Source of the DNA: Clostridia bacterium
GTDB taxonomy: Bacteria > Bacillota > Clostridia > Oscillospirales > Acutalibacteraceae
Length of the DNA: 50,999 nt
Direction of reading: 5' to 3'
Assembly (NCBI GenBank): GCA_029226955.1
Contig: JAQXZA010000004.1
Span: 1-50,999, forward strand
This document shows, piece after piece, positions 1 to 11,400 of this stretch (within the stretch, counting starts at the first letter, position 1; each line of letters opens with the position of its first letter). The notes beneath the pieces were generated by a model. The model saw only the letters and a list, made by a program, of their open reading frames with translations, was not told the DNA's origin and did not search any database. The translations under genes were made by a program, and so were the position numbers.

Positions 1-1128
1 GGAGATGTTGCTCGTATTCCAGTTCTAATCAGTTCAAATGATACAGTTGCAGAGATAGCAAATGACTCAGTTGAAAAGTCTAAGAATGACTGGGACTCTT
101 TTGAAACCTCCTGGGATTTCAAAGAGCATCCGCTTGTAAGACTTTCAAAAGACCTGTGGGACGCAACAGCCGTCGGTGCTTCTATGTCTTATTACTACGG
201 CGGTCACCTGAAGGTTGGTTCACCTTTGGAACTCTGCTATATGCTTTGGCAGGGCGAATGTAACGAACGCTTCAACAAATTAAAGGCTAATGAAGAAGAA
301 CTCAACCGTATCTTTATTGATATTTACGGACTTCAGGACGAGCTTACGCCGGAAGTTGAAGATAAAGATGTTACTGTCCGCAAAGCAGACCTTTCGAGAG
401 ATATCAAGAGCCTGATTTCCTATGCGGTTGGTTGTATGTTTGGTCGTTATTCTCTTGATACAGAAGGCATTGCCTATGCAGGCGGCAATTGGGATACCGG
501 CAAGTATGAAACATTTATTCCGGACGCAGATAACTGTATTCCGATTACTGATGAAGAATACTTTGAGGACGATATTGTCGGCTTATTCTGTGCGTGGCTT
601 AAAAAGGTTTATGGTGAGGATAGTCTTGAGCAGAACCTTGATTTTATTGCAAAGGCACTCGGCAACAAAGGTGATACAAGCCGTGAAGTTATCAGGAACT
701 ACTTCCTGAATGATTTTATGAAAGACCATATCAAGACTTATCAGAAACGCCCGATTTACTGGCTCTTTGACAGTGGCAAGCAAAACGGCTTTAAGGCTCT
801 TTGCTATATGCACCGTTGGAATGCCGATACAACCGGCAATATGCGTGTTGAGTATCTGCACCGTATGCAGCGTGTGTATGAAAAAGAGATTATCCGTATG
901 CAGGAAATCATCGACAACAGCCGTGATAACAAGGAAATCTCCAATGCGACAAAACGCAAAGAGAAGCTTCAGAAGCAAATCAAGGAAACCAAAGATTACG
1001 ATGCAAAGGTTGCACACTTGGCTCTTTCCCGTATTGATATTGACCTTGATGACGGCGTAAAGGTCAACTATGAAAAAGTGCAAACTGCATCTGACGGAAA
1101 GAAAATGCAAATTTTAGCGAAGATTTAA
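1..1128 (+). CDS. pglX: BREX type 1 DNA methyltransferase PglX, C-terminal part (5' end outside window)
   Basis: The frame is open from the first base, so the ATG at 184 is an internal Met and about 375 C-terminal residues are visible. PglX is the adenine-specific methyltransferase of BREX: it marks host DNA and is needed for phage exclusion. The catalytic SAM-binding and NPPY motifs lie upstream of the window. What remains is the C-terminal specificity/auxiliary region, starting with GDVARIPV, a Trp-rich DWDSFETSWDF stretch and a charged, probably coiled-coil segment near the end. It is identified mainly by these sequences and by pglZ and brxL following at 9-14 nt spacing in the canonical BREX-1 order. 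Confidence 0.9.
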   Translation, partial: GDVARIPVLISSNDTVAEIANDSVEKSKNDWDSFETSWDFKEHPLVRLSKDLWDATAVGASMSYYYGGHLKVGSPLELCYMLWQGECNERFNKLKANEEELNRIFIDIYGLQDELTPEVEDKDVTVRKADLSRDIKSLISYAVGCMFGRYSLDTEGIAYAGGNWDTGKYETFIPDADNCIPITDEEYFEDDIVGLFCAWLKKVYGEDSLEQNLDFIAKALGNKGDTSREVIRNYFLNDFMKDHIKTYQKRPIYWLFDSGKQNGFKALCYMHRWNADTTGNMRVEYLHRMQRVYEKEIIRMQEIIDNSRDNKEISNATKRKEKLQKQIKETKDYDAKVAHLALSRIDIDLDDGVKVNYEKVQTASDGKKMQILAKI

Positions 1129-1137
1129 GGTGAGTAT

Positions 1138-3660
1138 ATGGCAGAGTTAAACCTAAAACAAATTACAGACAAACTAAATAGTGAGTTTACAGGTGATGTG
1201 CGTAAACTCGTGTTTTGGTATGATGCCAATGCCGAGTTTCAAGAGGATATTGATACCATAGAACTTGAAAATGCTGAGGTTCTGCACCTTGAACCGGATA
1301 ATCAATTCTACATCAAATACTTTTTGGAGTGCGAAGATACCACTACAAACTACCTTATATATGCTCCCTTTGCAAAGCCTGATATAAGAAACAATCACCT
1401 TGCGGACACTATCAGATATTCCAAAGAGTTTTTTGCCGACCGTGCTTCTCTCCTTACCCTTGATTTGGGTATTGATGAACGGTACAAGCCGGTAATACAG
1501 CACTATATTAAATTCTTTGCGAATAAAGAAAGAACACAGAAGTTCTACGATTTTGAAATCGAGAATTTTAACAAATCCACCATCGAGATTGCTTTGATGA
1601 GTGTGCTATGCAAAAGCAAAACAGCTTCTTTTGAAGAAGTCATTCGCTGCATACTGACTGATGACGGATTGGTGGACAACAAATACCTTGCAGAGTTTGA
1701 AAAGTATGATTTGCTGGGTGCTTTTTGGCAACAGGCTGATGTGGCTTTCGGTTATAACGACGCAAAGCCGTCATTGGAAAAGCTCGTTATTACGATGTTT
1801 GTAACCTATGCTTCAAAGAGCATACATACAGATATGCCCGGTGCGTGGAAACCGTTTATTTCCTATAAATCAGGCAACATTATAGCCTTTATTGATAACC
1901 TTATGAACAGTTATCTGTATGGCAACCGTTATGACGAGATTTCCGACATCGTATATAACGCACTAAACGGCAAGTCTTATCTTGCAAAGATGGATGTAGA
2001 AGCACTTATCGACTGCAATATCTTCGCCGGTGTTGATGAGTTGATTACTAACTGGCTCATCAGCCGACTGGAAAATGAGGATATAGGAGCAAAACTCGGC
2101 GGCAAAAGTATTCCACAGATTTGTGCAGAACGCAGAAAGAAACACTTCGGCAGAAGATACCGCAGTGAATACTTCATTCTTGAAAATGCTTTCTATATTA
2201 TTTCAGATGGAAAGTATCAGCCTGTCAGCGGGATTAAAAACTTGGTTAAGGATTACACCGAAACCACCTATAAACTTGACCGTAGATACAGGTACTTCTA
2301 TTACTACTTTGATAGTATGGAAGATACCACTCCGTTTGAGAAGCTCAGAGAACTGGTTGAAAACATTTATACCAATGAATACCTGAACAAGATTACCGTC
2401 AACTGGAACAATGAATTTGCCGACGCTGACGGAGAAACCGGGCTTGTAAAGCAAAAAGATTTCTTCTCGAAATACATCAACTATTCCAAAGACCGTGTTG
2501 TTGTATTTATTTCCGATGCCTTCAGATATGAGGTGGCTTACACTCTGTTTGAAAAACTGCTTGCTGACGAAAAATGCACAGCTTCTCTTACTGCTATGCA
2601 GGGTGTACTTCCATCATACACGCCTTTGGGTATGGCTTCTCTCCTTCCGCATAGGAATATTGAGTATGCCAATAATTTCGATGTACTCGTTGACGGGAAA
2701 GTATGTGCTTCGACAGAACAGCGAGAAGCAATACTGCAAGAGTATAAAATCAATAGCAAGTGTGTCCAGTATGACTCGTTAAAAACGATGAAGCAAGCCG
2801 ACCTGCGTTCTATCTTTACCGGTCAGGATGTAGTTTATATCTATCATAATCAGATAGACGCTCGTGGAGATAAGGTTGCTTCTGAAAACGAAGTATTTAC
2901 CGCCTGTGAGGAAGCAATAGAGGAAATCTATTCAATGATAAAGAAGATTGCTTCGCAGGCAAACACATTACATTTTATGGTTACAGCCGACCACGGATTT
3001 ATCTATAAAAGAGATAAAATTCAGGCAACCGACAAAATCAGCGGAGCTGCTTCGAAATCAAACAGCGTAGGTCAGCGTTATTCCATTTCTGCAAAAGGAC
3101 TCAATGCAGACGGTGTGTGTTCTACCACCATCGGCAAAGTGTTAGACAACAAAGACGAGCGTATTATTTCTTTCCCGCTTGCTTCCGATATTTTCAAGGT
3201 TGCCGGTGCAGGACAGAACTATGTTCACGGCGGTTGCTCGCCGCAAGAAATGCTAATTCCTCTGCTTGATGTTAAAGTGGATAAAGGAAAGAAAGAAACA
3301 AGTTCAGCAGAAATCGCCCTTGTAAGCCTTACAACGAAGATTACCAACCTTATCACCACACTTGACTTCGTACAAACAGAACCGGTTAGTGATGTGGTAA
3401 AGGAAACAACCTATCGAGTTTACTTCATATCAGAAAACAACGAGAAAATCTCTAACGAGAACATCGTTATTGCTGATAAAAAAGACAAGGATACTGCAAA
3501 GCGTATGTTCAGACTGCGTTTTAGTTTCAAGAACAAGAAGTACGACAGATCAAAAAAATATTATCTTGTAGCCTATGATAACAAAAACGATATTGAAGTT
3601 CTCCGTCACGAAATTATTATGGATATTGCATTTGCCGATGACTTCGGCTTCTTTGAATAA
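1138..3660 (+). CDS. pglZ: BREX type 1 alkaline-phosphatase-like protein PglZ
   Basis: The 840-residue protein has the usual length of type A PglZ. It carries the alkaline phosphatase superfamily core: FISDAFRYEVAYTLFEKL with the metal-ligand Asp near residue 460, and TADHGFIYKRD with the Asp-His pair near residue 618. PglZ is an essential BREX component that works with PglX in the exclusion complex; its in vivo phosphatase substrate is not something the sequence tells. The ATG follows a GGTGAG ribosome site 9 nt after pglX, indicating one operon. No truncation or missing metal ligand is evident. Confidence 0.95.
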   Translation: MAELNLKQITDKLNSEFTGDVRKLVFWYDANAEFQEDIDTIELENAEVLHLEPDNQFYIKYFLECEDTTTNYLIYAPFAKPDIRNNHLADTIRYSKEFFADRASLLTLDLGIDERYKPVIQHYIKFFANKERTQKFYDFEIENFNKSTIEIALMSVLCKSKTASFEEVIRCILTDDGLVDNKYLAEFEKYDLLGAFWQQADVAFGYNDAKPSLEKLVITMFVTYASKSIHTDMPGAWKPFISYKSGNIIAFIDNLMNSYLYGNRYDEISDIVYNALNGKSYLAKMDVEALIDCNIFAGVDELITNWLISRLENEDIGAKLGGKSIPQICAERRKKHFGRRYRSEYFILENAFYIISDGKYQPVSGIKNLVKDYTETTYKLDRRYRYFYYYFDSMEDTTPFEKLRELVENIYTNEYLNKITVNWNNEFADADGETGLVKQKDFFSKYINYSKDRVVVFISDAFRYEVAYTLFEKLLADEKCTASLTAMQGVLPSYTPLGMASLLPHRNIEYANNFDVLVDGKVCASTEQREAILQEYKINSKCVQYDSLKTMKQADLRSIFTGQDVVYIYHNQIDARGDKVASENEVFTACEEAIEEIYSMIKKIASQANTLHFMVTADHGFIYKRDKIQATDKISGAASKSNSVGQRYSISAKGLNADGVCSTTIGKVLDNKDERIISFPLASDIFKVAGAGQNYVHGGCSPQEMLIPLLDVKVDKGKKETSSAEIALVSLTTKITNLITTLDFVQTEPVSDVVKETTYRVYFISENNEKISNENIVIADKKDKDTAKRMFRLRFSFKNKKYDRSKKYYLVAYDNKNDIEVLRHEIIMDIAFADDFGFFE

Positions 3661-3674
3661 TACGGGAGGTAATT

Positions 3675-5738
3675 ATGGACGAATTTAATACTTCAGAAGT
3701 CAGTCCAAATGAAGAAATAAACAAAAAACTTCGTGCCTGCTTTGACGGGAAAATAGTCAGGAAAGACTTGACTAAATCAATTAAGGAAGGTGCGAATGTT
3801 CCGGTTTATGTTCTTGAATTTTTGCTTGGTCAGTATTGCAATTCTGATGATTCTTCCGTAATAGAGGAAGGTGTAAATACTGTAAAGCATATTCTCTCCG
3901 ACAATTATGTAAGACCTGACGAGGCACAAAAAATTCTCTCTGTGCTTCGTCAAAAGGGTTGCTATACGGTCATTGATAAGATAACTGTACACCTCAATAT
4001 TAAAAATGATACATACGAGGCAGAATTTTCTAATCTTGGCATTAAAAATATACCGATTGACGAGGAATATCCAAGCAAATTTGACCGTTTGTTATGCGGA
4101 GGAATCTGGTGCATAGTACAGCTTGAATATGAATATATAGAAAACGAAAAAAACGCTTCTCCTATTCATATCCGCAAACTCACGCCTATTCAGATGCCGC
4201 ACGTTGATATTGACGAGTTGAAACAGGGAAGAAAAGCATTTACAAAAGAAGAATGGATTAGTGTTTTACTACGTTCTATCGGTATGGAACCGGATAAACT
4301 TTCTTATAGAGAAAAATGGCTTCTTTTAGCAAGAATGCTTCCGTTGGTTGAAAATAACTTTAACCTTTGCGAACTTGGCCCGAGAAGTACAGGTAAGTCA
4401 CATATTTATAAAGAAATATCTCCGAACAGTATTCTTGTTTCAGGTGGTCAGACAACAGTCGCAAATTTGTTTTATCATATGGGCAGAAAAGCTATCGGAT
4501 TAGTTGGTATGTGGGACTGTGTAGCGTTTGATGAAGTTGCCGGAATAAAATTCAAAGAGAAAGACGGCATACAGATTATGAAGGACTATATGGCTTCCGG
4601 TTCATTTTCAAGAGGTAAAGAAGAAAAATCCGCTTCCGCCTCTATGGTATTTGTCGGAAATATAAATCAAAGTGTAGATGTCCTTTTAAAGACATCAAGC
4701 CTGTTTGACCCGTTTCCGCCTGAAATGGGTACAGATACAGCTTTTCTTGACCGTATACACTGTTATATTCCGGGCTGGGAAATACCTAAATTCAGACCTG
4801 AACATTTTACCGATGATTATGGTTTTATTACTGATTATCTTGCGGAAGTTATCCGTGAACTCAGAAAAGAACAATGCGGTGATGCCATTGATAAATATTT
4901 CCGACTCGGAAAAAATCTTAACCAGAGAGATACTATTGCAGTAAGAAAGACGGTTGGCGGTTTTGTAAAATTACTTTATCCTGACGGAGAATATACCAAA
5001 GAAGATGTAGAAGAAATTTTGCAATTTGCCCTTGAAATGCGTCGCAGAGTCAAAGAACAATTAAAGAAACTTGGCGGTATGGAATTTTACGATGTGAATT
5101 TTTCGTATATTGATAATGACAGTTTCGAGGAACACTTTGTTTCCGTTCCTGAGCAGGGCTGTGGAAAACTTATACCCGATGGCATTTGTAATCCGGGACA
5201 GGTATATACTGTTTCGCAAGGTAAATCAGGAATGATTGGGGTGTTCAGACTTGAATCCCGTATGATGCCCGGTAACGGTAAATTTGATAAAACAGGACTT
5301 GGTTATGACCAAAAGTGCAAAGAATCAGCCAATACGGCATTTAATTATCTTAAAGCAAATTCAAATAGAATCAGTGGTTTGATCAGTACAGCAACAAAAG
5401 ATTATATTGTAAATTATCAGGATTTACAAGGTATAGGTCTTACGGAACGGCTGGCTTTACCTACTCTTATTGCATTGTCTTCTGTTGCACTTGGAAAACC
5501 GACAATAAACAGTCTGGCTGTTCTTGGAGAAATCAGCATTGCAGGTACAATGTTGAAAGTGGATGAACTTGCAAACGTGTTACAGGTATGCCTTGACAGC
5601 GGAGCTAAAAAAGTGTTGCTGCCAATTACATCAGCAGTAGATCTTCCTGCTGTCCCTTCCGAACTTATAGGAAATTTTAATATTATTTTCTATCAGTCAC
5701 CTGAAGATGCTGTTTACAAAGCACTTGGTGTAGAATGA
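3675..5738 (+). CDS. brxL: BREX Lon-like AAA+ protein BrxL
   Basis: The 687-residue protein matches BrxL in length and organisation. A Walker A motif GPRSTGKSH lies at residues 235-243 and a Walker B-like AFDEVAG segment follows. A C-terminal Lon-protease-like fold (about residues 590-687, including VLGEISIAGTMLKV) ends the protein. The usual Lon catalytic GPSAG motif is not visible; the matching region reads ERLALPTLIALSS, so proteolysis is doubtful, and BrxL family members act as DNA-binding AAA+ motors. The start follows GGGAGG, 14 nt after pglZ. brxL is normally the last core gene of BREX-1, so the genes after the 115-nt gap are extra. Confidence 0.93.
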   Translation: MDEFNTSEVSPNEEINKKLRACFDGKIVRKDLTKSIKEGANVPVYVLEFLLGQYCNSDDSSVIEEGVNTVKHILSDNYVRPDEAQKILSVLRQKGCYTVIDKITVHLNIKNDTYEAEFSNLGIKNIPIDEEYPSKFDRLLCGGIWCIVQLEYEYIENEKNASPIHIRKLTPIQMPHVDIDELKQGRKAFTKEEWISVLLRSIGMEPDKLSYREKWLLLARMLPLVENNFNLCELGPRSTGKSHIYKEISPNSILVSGGQTTVANLFYHMGRKAIGLVGMWDCVAFDEVAGIKFKEKDGIQIMKDYMASGSFSRGKEEKSASASMVFVGNINQSVDVLLKTSSLFDPFPPEMGTDTAFLDRIHCYIPGWEIPKFRPEHFTDDYGFITDYLAEVIRELRKEQCGDAIDKYFRLGKNLNQRDTIAVRKTVGGFVKLLYPDGEYTKEDVEEILQFALEMRRRVKEQLKKLGGMEFYDVNFSYIDNDSFEEHFVSVPEQGCGKLIPDGICNPGQVYTVSQGKSGMIGVFRLESRMMPGNGKFDKTGLGYDQKCKESANTAFNYLKANSNRISGLISTATKDYIVNYQDLQGIGLTERLALPTLIALSSVALGKPTINSLAVLGEISIAGTMLKVDELANVLQVCLDSGAKKVLLPITSAVDLPAVPSELIGNFNIIFYQSPEDAVYKALGVE

Positions 5739-5853
5739 TTTTATTGGTCGGACTGTTAAAAGTACGATAGTCGTGCTTGTTAAATCAAAAGAAATCTGTA
5801 ATTATACAGGCAGAAGATGATCTGAATGTCAACTAAATATTAAGGAGCAAAAA

Positions 5854-8412
5854 ATGACAACAATAAAAATTATAAGTAATCCGTACCAAAAGAAAATTGG
5901 CTATCAAATCTGGCAGGAATCAAGTAGTCAATGGAAAGATATAAACTATGAAAATAACAGTAATAGTAAATTATTAAGTTCAAAAATGATCAGTAGCTTT
6001 TTTCCGTTCAAGGTAAAGACAATTATTGATACGATTATAGAAGAGTATCATAAGCCCATAAAAATTGTATTTGAAGGAACGGAAGATGAATATAAAGAAC
6101 TTCAGGATATATGCAAAGAAGAATCATATCAAGAAATTACTCTGACAAAGTCAAACAGGCAGTTAGCAAATGCCCGTGATATTCTTCCCGACATCAATGA
6201 ACTGTTTGATGAAAAATTACGCCCGCTTATAATGAAAAGTGTAAATGACTATGAAAAAGTCAGAACGGAAATCGACAAATATGCTGATGCTTCAAACGAT
6301 ATAATACCAATTTGTGTATTAGGTAATTACAGCACGGGTAAATCTACCTTTATCAATGCTTTAATCGGCAGTGAAATTTTACCAAGCGGTGATGAACCTG
6401 TTACAGCAAAAATATATAAAATAAAGCAGTCTGCGTTTGAAGACAGAGCTTATATTTTTTTCAGATACAATGAAGAACCTATCAAATTGAAATTCAAAGG
6501 TGGCGAAATTCCTTTTGAATTCAGCAAAGGAACGAGCGAAAATCCGCTTACATCTAAATTGCTTGCCGAATTGAGTTTTATTAAAGACGGAACAATTACT
6601 TTTTTAGTGAATAAAGCTTTGGAAATTATTAACAACTTTGATTTTACCGAGGACGGCGACAAGGTGTCCGATTTGATAGAAATAGAAGTGCCATTCGTAT
6701 CAGGACTTTGGGGAGAATCAAAGAACAAGTTTGTGATTTTTGATACACCGGGTTCTAATTCAGCGTCGAATAATAAACACCTGTTGGTTTTGAAAGAAGC
6801 TATGTCAGGATTTTCAAACGGACTGCCGATTTTTGTTTCCGAGTTCGACAAATTAGACAGTACTGATAACGAAGATTTATACAGAGAAATCGAAAATATA
6901 AAGGAATTAGATAATCGTTTTACAATGATTGTAGTGAATAAAGCAGATGCGGCAGAGTTGGACAGAGGTGGCTTTTCAAAAGAAAAGGAACTTAGAATAC
7001 TCGGAGAAACTGTTCCGAGAAATTTGTACTCAGGGGGATTGTTCTTTGTATCGGCAGTAATCGGTTTGGGTTCAAAAAACAATGGTGATTTTATAGACGA
7101 CCACTATGCAGAACTTTATGAAGAAAAAAAGACTAAATTTGAAGATCCGACTTCTCGTTTCTATAAGCGTCTGTATATTTACAATATTATGCCGGAACAG
7201 TTAAAGAGCAGATTTACTGATATGGCAAGTAAAAATCCTAATCTGCTTTTTACAAATAGTGGTCTTTTCAGTGTGGAAAAAGAAATTCAAACATTTGCCG
7301 GAAAATATTCATCATATAACAAATGTCAACAGGCTCAGTTATTCCTGAGCAAAGTGATTGACACAACATTTCAGGAAATTGAAAATGCGATAGCTGAAAG
7401 GGAACAATCTAAAAAGAACCGTGACGAGCATTTAAAGCGTGATGAGAAAGAACTGATTGATAAGTTGGAAAATACAAGTGCTGAATCACAAACAATATAC
7501 TGTGAAGAATACGCAGATATTATGAATAATCTCGACGATAAAGCCGATGCGGTATTTACCACAGAGCAACTTCAATCCCAGGAGAGTGCTATTGAAAAAG
7601 CTAAACAATCAGATAATTCATACGAGGAACGAAAATCTGATGTGAACAATTCCGTTTCAAAATTATGGGGTGGTTTGATGGAAGACATAAAGAATGTGTT
7701 CACATCATTTAGTTTCGACTCAATAAAAGCAGTAGGGGATAATTTTTCTGCCAGTGCAGGAGAACTGGTTAAAAATCGTGAAGAGTTAAGCAATATTGAA
7801 AAGAAGATTGACAAAGAAACAGCTGAAAAACTTTTGAATGATGTTACGGAAGAATTTAATCATAAATTTATTGAGGTTAAAACAATGCTTGATGAAAACT
7901 CTAAAAATTACTGGAGCGATAAAGCAGAGCAGTTCAAAAGGCATTTGGTAGAAATTGTCACAGGTGCATCGGTACTGAATAATGAAAAAAGAATGGAAAT
8001 TGAGAATATTATTCTTACATATGGCGATATAGATTTTGAAAACAATGCAGATACAATTTTTCTCAGGAAAGATTTCAGAAAAGGTATAAGAATTGGCGAC
8101 TGGTCAATATATGAAACTGACAAAGTTGATATTGATAAGTTGACAAGAAGATATAATGATGAAATGAAAAATAAAATTGCTGATGCTCGTGTAAAAATTC
8201 AGGATAGTCACACTGACAGTTTTGCAAAGTGGAAGGAAAATCTTGTAGGGACGATTACAACTAAAATAGTTGATTACAGTCCGTTTCTTCATAGTCAGGC
8301 ACAGATTATAAAAGAGGAAACAGAAAAAATTCTTGAGCTTGAAGCAAAGAAAAAACAATTGTCAGATTATACACAGGAAATCAAATCTATGATGGACTGG
8401 AAAGAACTGTAA
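5854..8412 (+). CDS. Dynamin-like large GTPase
   Basis: 852 residues. The G domain shows G1 GNYSTGKS (157-164), G3 FDTPGSNS (DTPG at 297-300) and G4 VVNKADA (NKAD at 362-365), the pattern of bacterial dynamin-like GTPases. A long helical, Glu/Lys-rich C-terminal half (about 480-850) resembles a dynamin stalk. An N-terminal extension of about 150 residues precedes the P-loop. No transmembrane segment is evident. Dynamin-like proteins remodel membranes and several act in phage defence. Start ATG follows AAGGAG. Its stop codon is embedded in the ribosome site of the next gene, so the two are translationally linked. Function here is inferred from context only. Confidence 0.85.
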   Translation: MTTIKIISNPYQKKIGYQIWQESSSQWKDINYENNSNSKLLSSKMISSFFPFKVKTIIDTIIEEYHKPIKIVFEGTEDEYKELQDICKEESYQEITLTKSNRQLANARDILPDINELFDEKLRPLIMKSVNDYEKVRTEIDKYADASNDIIPICVLGNYSTGKSTFINALIGSEILPSGDEPVTAKIYKIKQSAFEDRAYIFFRYNEEPIKLKFKGGEIPFEFSKGTSENPLTSKLLAELSFIKDGTITFLVNKALEIINNFDFTEDGDKVSDLIEIEVPFVSGLWGESKNKFVIFDTPGSNSASNNKHLLVLKEAMSGFSNGLPIFVSEFDKLDSTDNEDLYREIENIKELDNRFTMIVVNKADAAELDRGGFSKEKELRILGETVPRNLYSGGLFFVSAVIGLGSKNNGDFIDDHYAELYEEKKTKFEDPTSRFYKRLYIYNIMPEQLKSRFTDMASKNPNLLFTNSGLFSVEKEIQTFAGKYSSYNKCQQAQLFLSKVIDTTFQEIENAIAEREQSKKNRDEHLKRDEKELIDKLENTSAESQTIYCEEYADIMNNLDDKADAVFTTEQLQSQESAIEKAKQSDNSYEERKSDVNNSVSKLWGGLMEDIKNVFTSFSFDSIKAVGDNFSASAGELVKNREELSNIEKKIDKETAEKLLNDVTEEFNHKFIEVKTMLDENSKNYWSDKAEQFKRHLVEIVTGASVLNNEKRMEIENIILTYGDIDFENNADTIFLRKDFRKGIRIGDWSIYETDKVDIDKLTRRYNDEMKNKIADARVKIQDSHTDSFAKWKENLVGTITTKIVDYSPFLHSQAQIIKEETEKILELEAKKKQLSDYTQEIKSMMDWKEL

Positions 8413-8426
8413 GGAGGGGCTCGGTT

Positions 8427-11400
8427 ATGGGAATAAAAAATATTATTGCTAAAGTCGGACAAAAAACAGGCAATAAAGTTGCAAAACTATCAGCATTAAG
8501 TCCTGATCAGCTGGTTGAAGTACAGAAGAATCGTGAGAAATACCTGTCTGAAATGCCTGACCCTACTGACAGTGTGGCTGTTGAATTAACAAACAGGCTG
8601 CTTGCAGCAAGCGGTGTAGAAATTTTTAATGCTTATTTACCTCAGCTATCTAAGTTGTATGTGCCGATAAGTAAAGATGTGGAATATACAGAAGAATTCA
8701 GACCAGAACATAACATCAGATATTTCAACATTACAAAATGGGTTACAGATAAAAAAGAAAATAATCTGGAAAAGCTTGTTAATGTATATGAAGTGCTGTC
8801 TAACGAGGAATGTAATATTGCACTGATTTTCCGAAGAAGATGTGAAATTACGGAGGTTTATTTAGCTGTTACCAATACAAAAAATGCTGATAACAGTGTT
8901 GATATTAACAATTTCAAAGAAAGACTTGCAGGAGCAATCAGAGGAAATTTTCCCGGTTCAGAATGGAAAGATGACGGCATAGGTGTTATTCCTTTTCTTG
9001 ATGGAAGAACACCTTACTCAGTGGCGAGTGCATCCAATATTCCGACAGAAAAATCCGAAAAATTTATCAGTCAGACTATCGAAAAGTTATTGGACGGTTA
9101 TATTCCGGATACAGCTGATAAAGAATATACGATAATTCTTTTGGCAACTCCGATTCAGGATGTTGCGGAGCGGAAATTAAGATTGTCAGAAATATATTCT
9201 GGTCTTGTACCATATTCTTCCTGGCAGACAAATTTTACATATAACGAAAACAATGCAGTCAACTCAGCTGCTACAATAGGCGTAAATGTTGGTGCAAGTG
9301 CAGGCATTCAGAACGGACAGAATCAGTCGGTTACAAATTCTGATGGTAAAACAGATTCTTTAAGTAAGTCAGAAACTGATTCTAAAGGTCAAAATATAAC
9401 GGATACGAATACAAAAACAGAAACAAATTCACAAGGAACTACTAAATCGGAAAGTAATTCACATACAAAAGGAAGCAATAAATCACGGACAAAAACAGAA
9501 GGAACAAATGATTCTGTTGGAGTAGGTGCTTTTCAATCTGTATCAGGTGGAGTAAATATTTTTGGTTTAGGAGCAAATGCTACAGCAGGATTAAGTGAGT
9601 CATATAATCATGGCTGGAGCAAAAGTACAGCAGAAACAGTTGCCGATTCTGTTTCAGATTCAGTTACAAAAGCGGTAGCAAAAAATATTACAAAAAGTTC
9701 AGCTGATTCTGTAAGCAAATCCGTTGGTAATACTGTTGGTCATTCTATTGCAAATACTTTGGGACGAGCTGTTTCTCAATCCGTGGCAAAAACGGCCGGT
9801 GTATTCAGCAGTACAAATTTTGGATTAAACTTTGGTGCTAATTTTGCTCGATCTTCAAGCGTTACAGCTACTATTGGTAAAGGTGAGGGCATAACCCAGT
9901 CACATATCAATTATAATATTCAACACGCTCTTGAACTGATTCAGGAACAAATGAAACGTTATGAGCAAAGCACGGCTCTTGGTATGTGGGACTTTGCTGC
10001 ATATGTATTGAGTGAAGACCAAAATGTTGCAAACAATGTTGCACATTCTTATATAGCACTTACACAAGGTGAACAGTCTTATATGTCACAGGTAGCTATA
10101 AACTTATGGCGTGGAGATATGGCTGATAATAGTGGAGATGCAAAAGAAATATGTAAATACCTTCGTGAGCTTCGTCATCCTTTATTTGCTCTTAATCCGG
10201 ATATAACGGAAAAAGACGCTACTTTTAATGTATATCCGGCTGTTGTGACCGCAACTACAAGTTTATCAGGAAAAGAGTTGGCATACTCTCTTAATTTTCC
10301 ACAGAAATCTGTATCAGGACTTCCGGTTATTGAGTGTACGGAATTCGGAAGAAATATTGTTACATACGATACAGAATATAAAAAAGAGATTAAACTTAAA
10401 TTAGGTCATATATTTCATATGAATCACCAGGAAAAAGGTATAGTTTCTGTTTCAAAAAGCTCTTTGGCTTCCCATACATTTATTACTGGTAGTACAGGTT
10501 CAGGTAAAAGTAATGCGGTTTATCAGCTTTTAAATGAGGCAAGAAATAATGATATTAAATTCCTTGTTGTTGAGCCTGCAAAAGGAGAATATAAGTCCGT
10601 ATTTGGAATGGAGAACGATGTATCTGTTTATGGCACAAATCCTGAACTTACACCTATGCTCAGAATAAATCCGTTCAGTTTTCCAAAAGGTATCCATATT
10701 TTAGAGCATTTGGATCGACTTGTAGAAATCTTTAATGTTTGCTGGCCTATGTATGCGGCAATGCCGGCAGTACTGAAAAGTGCCGTTGAAAAATCATATT
10801 CGGATTGTGGCTGGAATTTGAATACATCTAAAAATAAGTATGGAGAAAATATTTTCCCGACTTTTGCAGATGTTGCTGAAAATGTAAAAAAGATTATAGA
10901 TTCCAGCGAATACGATACTGATAATAAAGGAGCATATAAAGGTGCGTTACTTACCAGACTTGAATCTCTTACAAACGGCATTAATGGAATGATTTTTGTT
11001 CAGGATGAGATAGATACTGCCAAACTGTTTGATAAAAATGTCATTATCGATTTAAGCCGTGTAGGTTCAAGTGAAACAAAATCGTTGATTATGGGGATGC
11101 TTGTTCTTAAACTTCAGGAATATCGTATGACTACTACAGACAGCATAAATGCTGAATTGAATCATATCACAGTACTTGAAGAAGCACACAACATATTAAA
11201 AAGAACTTCAACTGAACAATCCTCGGAGGGAGCAAACTTATTGGGCAAGAGTGTTGAAATGCTTGCAAATGCAATAGCAGAAATGAGAACTTATGGTGAA
11301 GGATTTGTTATAGTAGACCAGGCACCGGGGCTTTTAGATCTTTCAACAATCAGAAATACAAATACAAAAATAATTATGCGATTGCCGGATTTATCCGACC

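Noticed and set aside
5760-5778. AAGTACGA/TCGTGCTT hairpin after brxL
   Set aside because: An imperfect 8-bp stem not followed by a T-run; too weak to call a terminator.
6450-7082. 210-residue minus-strand open frame inside the dynamin-like gene
   Set aside because: Antisense shadow of a strong coding frame; no ribosome site and Ser/Leu-rich composition typical of shadows.
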